Shown here: piece by piece, positions 53,565 through 62,373 of the stretch
How the letters are laid out: the number at the start of each line of letters is the position of its first letter
Numbering within the stretch: position 1 is the first letter of the stretch
Assembly (NCBI RefSeq): GCF_020733635.1
Contig: NZ_JAJFZL010000001.1
Location: 1,860,001 to 1,924,000, forward strand
Direction: 5' to 3'
Length of the DNA stretch: 64,000 nt
DNA from: Nocardia spumae
Lineage (GTDB): Bacteria; Actinomycetota; Actinomycetes; Mycobacteriales; Mycobacteriaceae
Notes under the pieces: model-generated
Seen by the model: only the letters and a program-made list of their open reading frames with translations
Told to the model about the DNA's origin: nothing
The model's database searches: none
Position numbers and translations under genes: made by a program

Positions 53565-54713
53565 ATGGAACGCAGCATTTTCGACCAGGACCACGACGAC
53601 TTTCGCGCTACCGTGCGCAAGTTCCTCGAGACCGAAGTCGCGCCCAATATGACCGAATGGGAGGCGGCCGGAGTTCTTCCGAAGGACATTTTCGTGCGCT
53701 TCGGTGATATGGGACTGGCGGGCCTGAACATTCCCGAGGAGTACGGCGGCGGTGGCGTGAGCGACTTCCGGTTCAATGCCGTCGTCGTCGAGGAAACACA
53801 ACTCACCTACTCGAGCCTCGGTGGGCTCGGTGTGCACACCAATATCGTCACGCCCTATTTCCTGCACTGCGGGAACGAGGAGCAGAAACGGCGGTGGCTG
53901 CCCGATGTCGCGGCAGGCAGGAAGATGTGTTCGATCGCGATGACCGAACCGGGCGCGGGCTCGGATCTGTCCGGCATCAAGACCACCGCGGTGCGTGACG
54001 GTGACGACTGGATCATCAACGGCGCCAAGACGTTCATCACCGGCGGCATCAACGCCGATCTGGTGATCGTCGCCTGCCGTACCTCCAAGGACGAATCCGA
54101 TCGCCGCGGCGGCCTCAGCCTGATCGTCGTCGAGGACGGTATGCCCGGATTCCGCAAGGGCCGCAAACTCGAGAAGCTCGGCACCCGCTCCATCGACACC
54201 GCCGAGCTGTCGTTCGAGGACGTGCGGGTACCCAACGCCAATCTCCTCGGCGAGGAGGGAAAGGGATTCAGCTACCTGACTTTCAACCTGGTGCAGGAGC
54301 GGCTCACGCAGTCCGTCTCCGCGGTGGCGACCGCCCAGGCGGCATTGAACGCGGCGCTTCCCTATGTGAAGGACCGCAAGGTCTTCGGACAGAGTGTGGC
54401 GTCGTTCCAGAACACCAAGTTCGTGCTCGCGGACTGCGCGACCGAGGTCGAGGCCGGCCAAGCGCTCATCGACAAGGCGATCGTGACCTACAACGAAGGC
54501 AAGCTCACCGTCGCGGACGTGGCGAAGGTCAAGCTGTTCGTCACCGAAATGGCCGGGCGCGTGGTGGACAAGTGCCTGCAGCTGCACGGTGGGTACGGCT
54601 ACATGCTGGAGTATCCGATTGCGCGCCTGTACGCCGACATCCGGCTCTCCCGGATCGCCGCCGGCTCCAGTGAGATCATGAAAACCGTTATCGCGAAGAG
54701 CCTTTCGCTGTGA
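53565..54713 (+). CDS. Acyl-CoA dehydrogenase (FadE-type)
   Basis: 382 residues of the full-length acyl-CoA dehydrogenase family: CSIAMTEPGAGSDLSGIKT flavin segment, the INGAKTFITGG substrate strand, and the C-terminal LQLHGGYGYMLEYPI with the catalytic glutamate in LEYP. FAD-dependent, introduces the alpha,beta double bond. Unlike the pair at 56371/57522, it looks complete and would form a homotetramer. Its stop overlaps the next start (GTGA). Confidence 0.93.
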   Translation: MERSIFDQDHDDFRATVRKFLETEVAPNMTEWEAAGVLPKDIFVRFGDMGLAGLNIPEEYGGGGVSDFRFNAVVVEETQLTYSSLGGLGVHTNIVTPYFLHCGNEEQKRRWLPDVAAGRKMCSIAMTEPGAGSDLSGIKTTAVRDGDDWIINGAKTFITGGINADLVIVACRTSKDESDRRGGLSLIVVEDGMPGFRKGRKLEKLGTRSIDTAELSFEDVRVPNANLLGEEGKGFSYLTFNLVQERLTQSVSAVATAQAALNAALPYVKDRKVFGQSVASFQNTKFVLADCATEVEAGQALIDKAIVTYNEGKLTVADVAKVKLFVTEMAGRVVDKCLQLHGGYGYMLEYPIARLYADIRLSRIAAGSSEIMKTVIAKSLSL

Positions 54714-56374
54714 ACCAGCCGCTGGAAGGGGAGGAACGCGCTCGGCCGAGTCTGGTGGACCTGCTGCGCGCGGTCGCTTCGGCGGTAGGTGATCGCGAGG
54801 CCGTGGTGCACGGTGATGTGCGGCGGACGTATGCGCAGACCGTTGCGCGCATCGATGCGCTGGCGCGGATGCTGGTCTCCCGACGCGGTTCCGGTGTGAT
54901 CGGCAGGGGTGATCGCGCCGGGATGGATTCGGGCCAGGGAAACGTCGCGGTGTACATGTACAACGGTCCGGAGTACATCGAGGCCACTTTCGCCGCCCTC
55001 GGGGCCCGGTACGCTCCGTTCAACGTCAACTACCGTTATACGCCGACGGAATTGACGCAGATCTTCGACGATGCGCGTCCAGCTGTGATCGTGTACCACG
55101 CATGTTTCGCACCGACATTGGCCCAGGTACTGCCCGGATTGGCAGTCGAGCCGCTGCTGATTCAGGTTGCCGATGATTCCGGGCGGGCATTGCTGCCAGG
55201 TGCGGTGGAATTCGAGGCCGCGTTGCTCGAAGCACCCGAGGTCTCGCTGCCGACGTCGTCACCGGATGATCTGCTGTTGGTCTACACCGGCGGAACCACC
55301 GGGTTGCCCAAAGGCGTGATGTGGGGGCAGCACGACATGTGGCTGGCCACCAGCGGTGGAGCCGAGTTCCCCGCAGACGTCACCGCCGCCGCGGTCGGAG
55401 AATCGGCCCGGCAATCCGAAGGTCCGCGTCTACTCGGTGCCGCACCCTTCATGCACGGTGCCGGACTGTGGTACATGGTGCGCGTCCTGGTGCGCGGGGG
55501 ACTGGTCGCCATACCCGCGACGGCGAGCAGGTTCGATGCTGCCGAGGTATGTGAACTGATCGAGCGCGAGCGTCTGGACACCATTGTCCTCGTCGCGGAG
55601 GCGTTCGCGAATCCTCTGGTCCGTCAGGTGATCCGGCGAAGTTACCGGCTCGATTGCGTCCGGCTCATCGGGCTAGGCGGCGGAATGACCAGCGCGCAGA
55701 CCAAAGACGCACTGATGACGGCGATGCCCCATGCCGCACTTTTCGACTCCGTGGGGTGCACGGAGACGGGAGGAATCCTGCGCGAGGAGGTACTGCCGGG
55801 GGAAGCCCCGGCGGCAGGTGTCTTTCGACCCTTGCCACGCGCCTGCGTGATCAGCGAGGACAAGCGTTCCTTTCTGGCACCGGGATCATCGCAACACGGC
55901 TGGCTGGCGGCCCGTACTCCGCTGCCGCGCGGCTATCTTCACGATCCGGCGAAGTCCGCGACGGCACTGATCGACGTGGCGGGCGATGTTGTGATGCTGA
56001 CCGGAGATCGAGTGGAGTACCTCGGCGATAGCCGCGTGAAGTTACTCGGGCGCGACTCGATGACCATCAACACCGGCGGCGAGAAGGTCTTCGCAGAGGA
56101 GGTCGAGCGCGCCGCGCGGGTGCACCCGAGCGTGCAGGATGTTCTGGTTCTCGGCCGTCCGCACGAGCGGTGGGGCCAGGTGATCGTCGCGGTCGTGCAA
56201 CTGGACGAGCCGATCGGCGACGACGACCTGTTGGCCGCGATGGCCGGTCGAATCGCGCGATACAAGTTGCCGAAGGCATTCATCCGAGTCGAGCAGATCC
56301 GTCGGTCCGCCGCGGGCAAAGCGGACTATCAGTGGGCCGAATCGGTGGTACGACAGGAAGGGGTACGCGGATGA
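54710..56374 (+). CDS. Acyl-CoA ligase (FadD-type, FadD19-like)
   Basis: 554 residues from a GTG overlapping the dehydrogenase stop. ATP loop LLVYTGGTTGLPKGVMWGQH with the extended WGQ, DSVGCTETGG acceptor region, TGDRVEYLGD and the terminal lysine in RSAAGKADY. The KGVMWGQHD pattern is shared with steroid side-chain ligases such as FadD19 and FadD17. It activates a bulky carboxylic acid. The downstream dehydrogenase overlaps by 4 bp. Confidence 0.9.
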   Translation: MNQPLEGEERARPSLVDLLRAVASAVGDREAVVHGDVRRTYAQTVARIDALARMLVSRRGSGVIGRGDRAGMDSGQGNVAVYMYNGPEYIEATFAALGARYAPFNVNYRYTPTELTQIFDDARPAVIVYHACFAPTLAQVLPGLAVEPLLIQVADDSGRALLPGAVEFEAALLEAPEVSLPTSSPDDLLLVYTGGTTGLPKGVMWGQHDMWLATSGGAEFPADVTAAAVGESARQSEGPRLLGAAPFMHGAGLWYMVRVLVRGGLVAIPATASRFDAAEVCELIERERLDTIVLVAEAFANPLVRQVIRRSYRLDCVRLIGLGGGMTSAQTKDALMTAMPHAALFDSVGCTETGGILREEVLPGEAPAAGVFRPLPRACVISEDKRSFLAPGSSQHGWLAARTPLPRGYLHDPAKSATALIDVAGDVVMLTGDRVEYLGDSRVKLLGRDSMTINTGGEKVFAEEVERAARVHPSVQDVLVLGRPHERWGQVIVAVVQLDEPIGDDDLLAAMAGRIARYKLPKAFIRVEQIRRSAAGKADYQWAESVVRQEGVRG

Positions 56375-57525
56375 GTGCGGTAATGAGTCGCGGCGACGTG
56401 CTCGACTTGCGGCCCGCGGAATTGCCGGCCGAGGTGGCCGGATTGCGTACGCAGGTGCGCGATTTCCTGGCCGAGCAGTCCGCCGCCGGGAGATTCGTGT
56501 CGATGCCCGACAGCTGGATCATCGGCGCCGACCTCGACTTCACGCGTGAGCTGGGCGCACGTGGCTGGCTCGGTATGACGGTCCCGCAGCGCTACGGCGG
56601 CGGCGGACGGTCATCGCTCGAGCGGTTCGTTGTCATCGAGGAGCTACTCGCGGCGGGCGCCCCGGTGGCCGCACACTGGGTCGCGGACCGGCAGGTCGCT
56701 CCGAGCCTGCTGAGCTTCGGCTCCGAACCACAAAAGCAGCGCTACCTGCCCGCAATCGCTTCGGGTGAGTGTATTTTCGCGATCGGCCTGAGCGAGCCCG
56801 ACACCGGATCCGATCTGGCGTCGGTGCGTACCAGAGCGGTTCCCACCGATGGAGGCTGGCTGGTTACCGGCACGAAAATCTGGACCAGCGGAGCGCATCT
56901 CGCGCATGCCATTCTGGCGCTGGTGCGTACCGGTGATGGCGGCAAGAGCCGGCACGAGGGCCTGACCCAGATGCTGATCCCGGTGCCCGACGAACGGATC
57001 ACGATCCGCCCGATCATCTCGCTGACCGGCGGCCACCACTTCAACGAGGTGGTGTTCGACGAGGTGTTCGTCCCCGACGACATGGTCTTGGGGCAGGTGG
57101 GTGCGGGCTGGAAGCAGGTCGGCAGCGAGCTCGCGTTCGAACGCAGCGGCCCGGAGCGAATTCTGAGCACCATACCCCTGCTACGTCTGCTCGCCGAGCG
57201 TGAGTTGCTCGATGCCGCGACACTCGGACGGCTGGTGTCGCGGCTCTGGTCGCTGCGCGAAATGTCCATCGCGATCGCCGTCTCACTCAGCGCGGGCCGC
57301 GCGCCGGACACAGCAGCCGCCCTGGTCAAGGACCTGGGCACTCTATTCGAGCGGGAGGTTATCGACGCGGCCCGCGCCACCGGCGTCGAACCCGATCCGA
57401 GCTCCGACGAGCCGCTGTCGCGCATGCTCGCCTACGCGATCGCCAGTTCACCGACCTCGACGCTGCGCGGCGGAACCAACGAGATTCTGCGCGGAATCGT
57501 CGCGCGGGCACTAGGAGTGCGATGA
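56371..57525 (+). CDS. Acyl-CoA dehydrogenase, heteromeric pair subunit 1 (FadE17/28-like)
   Basis: 384 residues from ATG 56371. It has the flavin and substrate segments FAIGLSEPDTGSDLASVRT and TGTKIWTSGAH and the C-terminal LRGGTNEILRGIVARALG. The following gene encodes a shorter dehydrogenase that starts within its stop. Adjacent, overlapping pairs of this kind form alpha2beta2 dehydrogenases in actinobacterial steroid degradation (FadE28-FadE29, FadE17-FadE18), with two FADs per tetramer. The operon context and Mce3R-like regulator favour the FadE17/18 comparison. Confidence 0.88.
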   Translation: MSAVMSRGDVLDLRPAELPAEVAGLRTQVRDFLAEQSAAGRFVSMPDSWIIGADLDFTRELGARGWLGMTVPQRYGGGGRSSLERFVVIEELLAAGAPVAAHWVADRQVAPSLLSFGSEPQKQRYLPAIASGECIFAIGLSEPDTGSDLASVRTRAVPTDGGWLVTGTKIWTSGAHLAHAILALVRTGDGGKSRHEGLTQMLIPVPDERITIRPIISLTGGHHFNEVVFDEVFVPDDMVLGQVGAGWKQVGSELAFERSGPERILSTIPLLRLLAERELLDAATLGRLVSRLWSLREMSIAIAVSLSAGRAPDTAAALVKDLGTLFEREVIDAARATGVEPDPSSDEPLSRMLAYAIASSPTSTLRGGTNEILRGIVARALGVR

Positions 57526-58550
57526 GGACCGACGAGCAACTGCTCGCCGACACCGCGGACAAGACCTTCAGGCAATGCGCCGAAGGACCGCAGGCCTGGC
57601 GACTGATCGAAGAACTGGGGCTCACGAGGATCGGGATCGCCGAGGAACTCGGCGGCAGTGGCGGCGACGCCGAACAGGCCCGAATCGTGTTGCGCAGCGC
57701 GGCATATCACGCCGTCGCGCTTCCACTCGCGGAGACACTGTGGCTCGCCGCGCCCTTGCTCGCCGACGCGAGGCTGCCGATCCCGGACGGTCCCCTGACG
57801 GTGGCGAGCGCCGCCATCGGCCAATTCCGGGTCCGTCCGAACCTGAGCGGGTCGAGTTGGCAACTGGACGGCGTCTTGCGTCGAGTTCCCTGGGCGCGCA
57901 GCGCTTCTCGTATCGTCGTCGCTGCCGACGACCGCGTCTGTCTGGTGGATCCTTCCGACTGCCGAATCACGCATGGCGCGAATCTGGCCGGTGAACCCCG
58001 GGATGAGGTGTACCTCGACGGCGTCACCGTGGACGCCGACGACCTGGGAAGTTTGCCCTACCGGGTGGACCTGCGCGAACGTGGCGCGCTGGCGCGAAGC
58101 GTGCAGATCGGTGGCGCGGCGCAGCGGGCTCTCGACCACAGTCTGGAGTACGCCACACAGCGTGTGCAGTTCGGACGGCCGATCGCGGCCTTCCAGGCTG
58201 TCCAGCAGTATCTCGCTCAGATGGCCGGTGAGGTAGCCGCTGCGAATCTGAGCGTCGCCAGTGCGGTGCACAAGACCGCGGGTCGGCCGAACGGCGCACA
58301 TCTGGTCGCCACGGCGCGGGTGAACGCCTGTCGCGCGGCAGGAATTGTGGCTGAGCTGGCGCATCAGGTGCACGGCGCGATCGGCACGACTCGCGAACAC
58401 GACCTGCGGCTGGCAACGACCCGATTGTGGTCGTGGCGCGAAGAATTCGGCGGCGAAGCCGAGTGGGCGCGGGTGTTGGGTGACAAGGCGAGCGCCGACG
58501 GAGATCCATGGCATCTGGTCACTCGATATGAGGCTCCGTACACCGCCTGA
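57522..58550 (+). CDS. Acyl-CoA dehydrogenase, heteromeric pair subunit 2 (FadE18/29-like)
   Basis: 342 residues, shorter than a normal dehydrogenase and divergent. The middle flavin-binding signature is lost (LVDPSDCRITHGANLAGEPR region). The C-terminal helical part is clear: YATQRVQFGRPIAAFQAVQQ and HQVHGAIGTTREHDL. It needs its partner to complete the active site. Last gene of the operon. No terminator was seen in the 407-bp gap that follows, which holds only operator site D and a long leader. Confidence 0.85.
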   Translation: MRTDEQLLADTADKTFRQCAEGPQAWRLIEELGLTRIGIAEELGGSGGDAEQARIVLRSAAYHAVALPLAETLWLAAPLLADARLPIPDGPLTVASAAIGQFRVRPNLSGSSWQLDGVLRRVPWARSASRIVVAADDRVCLVDPSDCRITHGANLAGEPRDEVYLDGVTVDADDLGSLPYRVDLRERGALARSVQIGGAAQRALDHSLEYATQRVQFGRPIAAFQAVQQYLAQMAGEVAAANLSVASAVHKTAGRPNGAHLVATARVNACRAAGIVAELAHQVHGAIGTTREHDLRLATTRLWSWREEFGGEAEWARVLGDKASADGDPWHLVTRYEAPYTA

Positions 58551-58730
58551 TCGATGAGCGGACGATCGCAATGCCGGTGATCGTCGAATCGTGTGTAGCA
58601 CATGCTGTTTCGATGATGTGGGTGGCTCGCATCAGCTGTGCGCTCCCTGCCGGCAGAGCCTGTGGAGTTAGTGGGTGTGTACCTGGTGGTGTCAAATTTA
58701 TGTAAGAGGGCACGAACCTTATAGATTTAA

Positions 58731-58746
58731 GTTAACTACTATTGAC
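58731..58746. promoter_or_regulatory. Operator site D: GTTAA-CTACTA-TTGAC
   Basis: A perfect GTTAA-N6-TTGAC copy in an AT-rich pocket (58690-58750), 212 bp upstream of the ATG at 58958. TTGACT (58742-58747) could be the -35 of its promoter, as at site B, but I see no clear -10 at the right distance. The long leader after it (58750-58957) shows no gene. The preceding 58551-58730 holds nothing I can support. Confidence 0.6.
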
Positions 58747-58957
58747 TCACCTTCTGGATTGCAGCATCATTCGATGAGGATGATATTCGCCGCACGGCCG
58801 GTCCGAGGCGATGATAGGTACGCGTGACATATCGCCCCCACTGTTCCGGTATCCGACGACGCTCCACAGGGACGTCACGAATTCCCGTGAGCGGGACGCC
58901 CGGTCGGTCCCGTGGTCATCCATCAGAAATCCCTTTAGAACATTCCGAAGGATCGCC

Positions 58958-60520
58958 ATGTATCTGACGCAGCCGTTGCATCGAGGTGTTCAGCAGTTCC
59001 CGGATCGGCTGTTCAGCATCTGTGGTGAGCGTAGTTTCAGCTACGCACAAACCCTCGATCTCGTAGGACGGCTCGCTGCCGCGCTGCATGAACACGGTGT
59101 CAGCGAGGAGGATCGCGTCGCGATTCTGTCGTTGAACTCCGATCGCTACGGTCAGGCGCTGCTGGCGACCGCGTGGGCCGGCGCGGTGACGGTGCCTGTG
59201 AACATCCGCTGGAGTCTGCCGGAGATCGCCTACTCGCTGAACGAGGCCCAGGTGCGTCATCTGGTCATCGACGATGCGTTCGCCCCGATGGCGCCCGCCC
59301 TGCGAGAAGCCTGCCCGCAACTCGGGCTGCTCATCCACGCCGGCGATGCGCCGACGCCGGCCGGCATGCTTGGGTTCGAGGCGCTGATTGCACAGCACGA
59401 GCCGGTTGCAGACGCACACCGTCGCGGCGATGTGATGGCGGGCATCTTCTACACCGGCGGAACCACCGGTTCCCCCAAGGGGGTGATGCTCAGTCACCGC
59501 AATCTGTTCGCCTCAGCGGTTGGATCTGCGGCCATGGGGGCGTGGACCGCGGCCGGTACCATGCTGCATGCGGCGCCAATGTTTCATCTGGCCGATTTCT
59601 CGTCGTTCATCGCCAACATCCTGCTGGGGGGCACCAACGTGATGCTCCCGGCCTTCGAGCCGGTCGCCACGATGAGCGCGATCACCGAGCACCAGGTCAC
59701 AGATACGCTTCTGGTGCCGACCATGATTCAGATGATGGTGGACCATCCGCGATCGGGCGAATTCGATCTCTCGTCGCTGCGAAACCTCATGTACGGCGCC
59801 TCTCCGATCTCCGAAACGCTGCTCGAACATGCTCGAGCAGCGTTTCCCGCGGCCAAATTCTTGCAGGGCTACGGAATGACCGAACTCGCCCCGGCCGCAA
59901 CGCTGCTCACCGACGAGTTCCATGATGATCCGGTTCGTCGACGCTCGGCCGGGCGTGCGGCCCCGCACGCTCTGGTGAAGATCGTCGACCCGGACGGAAC
60001 CGAGGTTCCGCGCGGAGTGGTCGGCGAAATCATCGTCAGCGGTGACCACGTGATGCTCGGATATTGGAACAAGCCGGAGGAGACCGCCGCCGCCGTGCGT
60101 GACGGCTGGATGCACACCGGTGACGGCGGTTATATGGATGAGGCAGGGTTCGTCTACATCGCCGACCGGATCAAGGACATGATCATCTCCGGCGGCGAAA
60201 ACGTCTACTCCGTCGAGGTCGAAAACGCCATCGCCAAACATCCGGCAGTAATCCAGTGCGCGGTTATCGGCGTCCCCGACCAGCAATGGGGCGAACGCGT
60301 GCACGCCGTCGTCGCCCTCGTCGAAGGCGCCACCCTGACCGTTGAAGAATTGCGCGAGCATACCAGGCAGTACATCGCCGGGTACAAGGTGCCGCGCAGC
60401 CTGGAAATAGTGAAGGAATTCCCTATCTCCGGAGCGGGAAAAATTCTCAAGCGTGAGCTTCGCAAACAATATGAATGGAAGAGCCGCACCTACAACGCAT
60501 CCCGCGCGGGCACGCCCTAG
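58958..60520 (+). CDS. Acyl-CoA ligase (FadD-type)
   Basis: 520 residues from ATG 58958 with ribosome site gaagga; longer in-frame starts upstream lack one. ATP loop FYTGGTTGSPKGVMLSHRN, LQGYGMTELAPAATLL, MHTGDGGYMDEAGF, YIADRIKDMIISGGENVYSV and the terminal lysine of ISGAGKILKRELR. It is a long- or medium-chain acyl-CoA synthetase (FadD3/FadD17-like in style). It stands alone behind operator site D, the third ligase of the catabolic block, so the pathway probably activates several acids of different size. Confidence 0.92.
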   Translation: MYLTQPLHRGVQQFPDRLFSICGERSFSYAQTLDLVGRLAAALHEHGVSEEDRVAILSLNSDRYGQALLATAWAGAVTVPVNIRWSLPEIAYSLNEAQVRHLVIDDAFAPMAPALREACPQLGLLIHAGDAPTPAGMLGFEALIAQHEPVADAHRRGDVMAGIFYTGGTTGSPKGVMLSHRNLFASAVGSAAMGAWTAAGTMLHAAPMFHLADFSSFIANILLGGTNVMLPAFEPVATMSAITEHQVTDTLLVPTMIQMMVDHPRSGEFDLSSLRNLMYGASPISETLLEHARAAFPAAKFLQGYGMTELAPAATLLTDEFHDDPVRRRSAGRAAPHALVKIVDPDGTEVPRGVVGEIIVSGDHVMLGYWNKPEETAAAVRDGWMHTGDGGYMDEAGFVYIADRIKDMIISGGENVYSVEVENAIAKHPAVIQCAVIGVPDQQWGERVHAVVALVEGATLTVEELREHTRQYIAGYKVPRSLEIVKEFPISGAGKILKRELRKQYEWKSRTYNASRAGTP

Positions 60521-60590
60521 CGCGCCCTGCCGCGTGCCGACGCACTCGACCGGAGTGGGGTGACGATCATCGCCGGCATTCGGCATTTGC

Positions 60591-60950
60591 ATGGACCTCG
60601 CCGACCTCGCAGCCACCGACAACCTGTTCGCCGTCGGCATCACCGACGACCCCGCCACCTGGACCCGACCCGCACCGACTCCTGAACGTGCTGCGCAACC
60701 AACTGGCCCGGCTCGACACCCCCGCCGCCCACGAGCTCGCCGCCGGGCTGCACACGTTCGTCACTGGCGGCGCATCCGCCGGACTGTTCGACGGCCCCAC
60801 CACCACCCAGCCCGACGGCGGCATGGTGGTGGTCTCCCTTCGGGACCTGCCTGATGAGCTCGAGACGATCGGCATGCTCCTTGCCTTGGACGCGACCTGG
60901 CGGCGCGTGTCCGACCCCGGGACCCGCAGGCCGCGCATTGTCACCGTCGC
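60591..60950 (+). pseudogene. VirB4-like conjugation ATPase remnant
   Basis: Two frames give DLAADTDNL-type text: DLADLAATDNLFAVGITDDP and TWTR, then after a shift near 60670 HRLLNVLRNQLARLDTPAAH. This is followed by GLFDGPTTTQPDGGMVVVSL, RDLPDELETIGMLLALDATW and RRVSDPGTRRPRIV. These match the ATPase core of VirB4/TraC-type proteins of actinobacterial integrative elements. The Walker B region that should follow (VDEAWxLM) is replaced by thiolase sequence. It is a small piece of a lost transfer module. Confidence 0.65.
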
Positions 60951-61610
60951 GGTACTTCAGGCATGCATGCAGGTCGCTACCGGTGTGAGCGACTTGATCG
61001 TCGCTGGTGGAGCCGAATCGATGAGTCAGGCCGAGTTCTACACCCATGCGATTCGGTGGGGTGTGAAAGGTGCGGGCGTCGAGCTCGCGGACCGCCTGGC
61101 CCGAGCTCGGGTGACTGCCGGCGGGGCAGGCTACCCCGTTCCCGGCGGCATGATCGAGACCGCCGAGAACCTGCGCGCCGAATTCGGCATCAGCCGTGCC
61201 GACCAGGACGCACTGGCCGCGCAATCGCACCGGTGAGCGGTCGCGGCGCAGGACAACGGCATTTTCGCGGATGAGATCGTCGCCGTGCCGGTGCCGCAGC
61301 GTCGCGGGCAACCTATTGCTGTGACCCGTGACGAACATCCCCGCGCCGACACGACGGTCGAATCCCTGGCGGCGCTGCGCCCTATCCGCGCGAACGTCGA
61401 CCCGGACTCCACGGGTGACAGCCGACAATGCGAGCGGTCAAAATGACGTTGCCGCACTGTGTGTTGTAACAACGCCGCAGCGGGCGGCACGACTCGGATT
61501 GCGCCCCATGGCGCCTCGCGGCGTGCTCGGTGACCGGGATCGAGCCCGCCCGTATGGGGTTCGGGCTGGTCGGCGCCCTGGAGAAGGTTCTGGGGCGGTT
61601 GGATCTGACG
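60951..61610 (+). pseudogene. Acetyl-CoA acetyltransferase (thiolase) remnant
   Basis: Starting in frame with the VirB4 fragment comes thiolase sequence: LQACMQVATGVSDLIVAGGA, ESMSQAEFYTHAIRWG, AENLRAEFGISRADQDALAA. A stop at 61234-61236 and a frameshift near 61420 follow, but the similarity goes on (DNGIFADEIVAVPVPQRRGQ; later EPARMGFGLVGALEKVLGRL). Both ends are missing, including the active-site cysteine and histidine. It is dead. Confidence 0.7.
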
Positions 61611-62035
61611 CTTCGGTTTCACGTCGGGCACAACCGGCGAACCCAAGGGGGTCGTGCACACGTGGAACACGGTATTCGTCGGCACCAGACCCTCCTACGA
61701 AGCCGCGCAACTCACACCGGTGGATGTGCTGTTGGCGTTCTCCTCGCTCTCACACCGTCGGCTTCACCGGTGTCACGATGCCGATGTTGTAGGGCATGAC
61801 CGTCGTGTGCATGGACATGTCGGATCCGGCCACCGCGTTGGAGCTGATCGAGCGATATCAGGTCAGCTGGACCACGGCCGCGCCAACCTTCGTCACCGAT
61901 CTGTGCGCGGCAGTCACAGTCGACAGCCCATCCATGACATCGCCGACCAGGATCAGCAGCACCGGCGCACCGATCCCGCCAGCCCTGGCCGATCAGGTGC
62001 GCAATCGTCTCGGAGCTCGTCTGCTCGCGGTGTGG
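61611..62035 (+). pseudogene. Acyl-CoA ligase remnant
   Basis: Directly after the thiolase piece the ligase ATP loop TSGTTGEPKGVVHTWNTVF appears, then TPVDVLLAFSSLSH. After a shift comes HTVGFTGVTMPML, a stop, and SDPATALELIERYQVSWTTA then APTFVTDLCAAV. It is the middle of an AMP-forming ligase with at least two frame changes and one stop. Confidence 0.65.
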
Positions 62036-62046
62036 GCGTCGCCCCC

Positions 62047-62074
62047 CGGTGTTCGAGTGGAGGCTCGAACACCG
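62047..62074. repeat. Strong hairpin, 11-bp stem
   Basis: CGGTGTTCGAG (62047-62057) pairs perfectly with 62064-62074 around a 6-nt loop. There is no T-run beyond it on the plus strand, so it is not a classical terminator. It lies between the ligase remnant and the tRNA-Leu 3' end. Confidence 0.5.
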
Positions 62075-62088
62075 AGGCACGAAAAATG

Positions 62089-62154
62089 AGGCAAATTTGC
62101 CGGGGATCTGTGTGCGAGTGGTCTCCGAGACACGCGCTTCCGGCAAATTTGCCT
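62089..62154. repeat. 15-bp inverted repeats, each containing palindrome GGCAAATTTGCC
   Basis: AGGCAAATTTGCCGG at 62089-62103 is repeated in inverse orientation at 62140-62154, 36 bp apart. Each arm holds the 12-bp palindrome GGCAAATTTGCC. The pair lies 17 bp before the tRNA-Leu 3'-end repeat, just inside the candidate island. It could be recombination arm sites of the lost integrase or ends of a small insertion. Confidence 0.45.
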
Positions 62155-62173
62155 TAAATGGGTGGTTGAGCGG

Positions 62174-62255
<82 letters not shown>

Positions 62256-62373
62256 GTGATGGTACGACCGTCCAAACTCTACCGGGCCGGGCGCCGATCG
62301 CGAAGCCACGCGGGGTGTCGTGTACCCGTGAGTAACACGACCAGGGATTATAACGATTAGGTAACTCCCAATA

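Noticed and set aside
58811..58957. 49-residue N-terminal extension of the last acyl-CoA ligase
   Set aside because: No ribosome site and no similarity to ligase N-termini; ATG 58958 has a gaagga site.
60591..61236. A genuine VirB4-thiolase fusion protein
   Set aside because: Both parts lack their catalytic residues, the VirB4 part is frameshifted, and thiolase similarity continues past the stop.
62047..62074. Intrinsic terminator for the ligase remnant or the tRNA
   Set aside because: Strong stem but no T-run on either side in the correct position.
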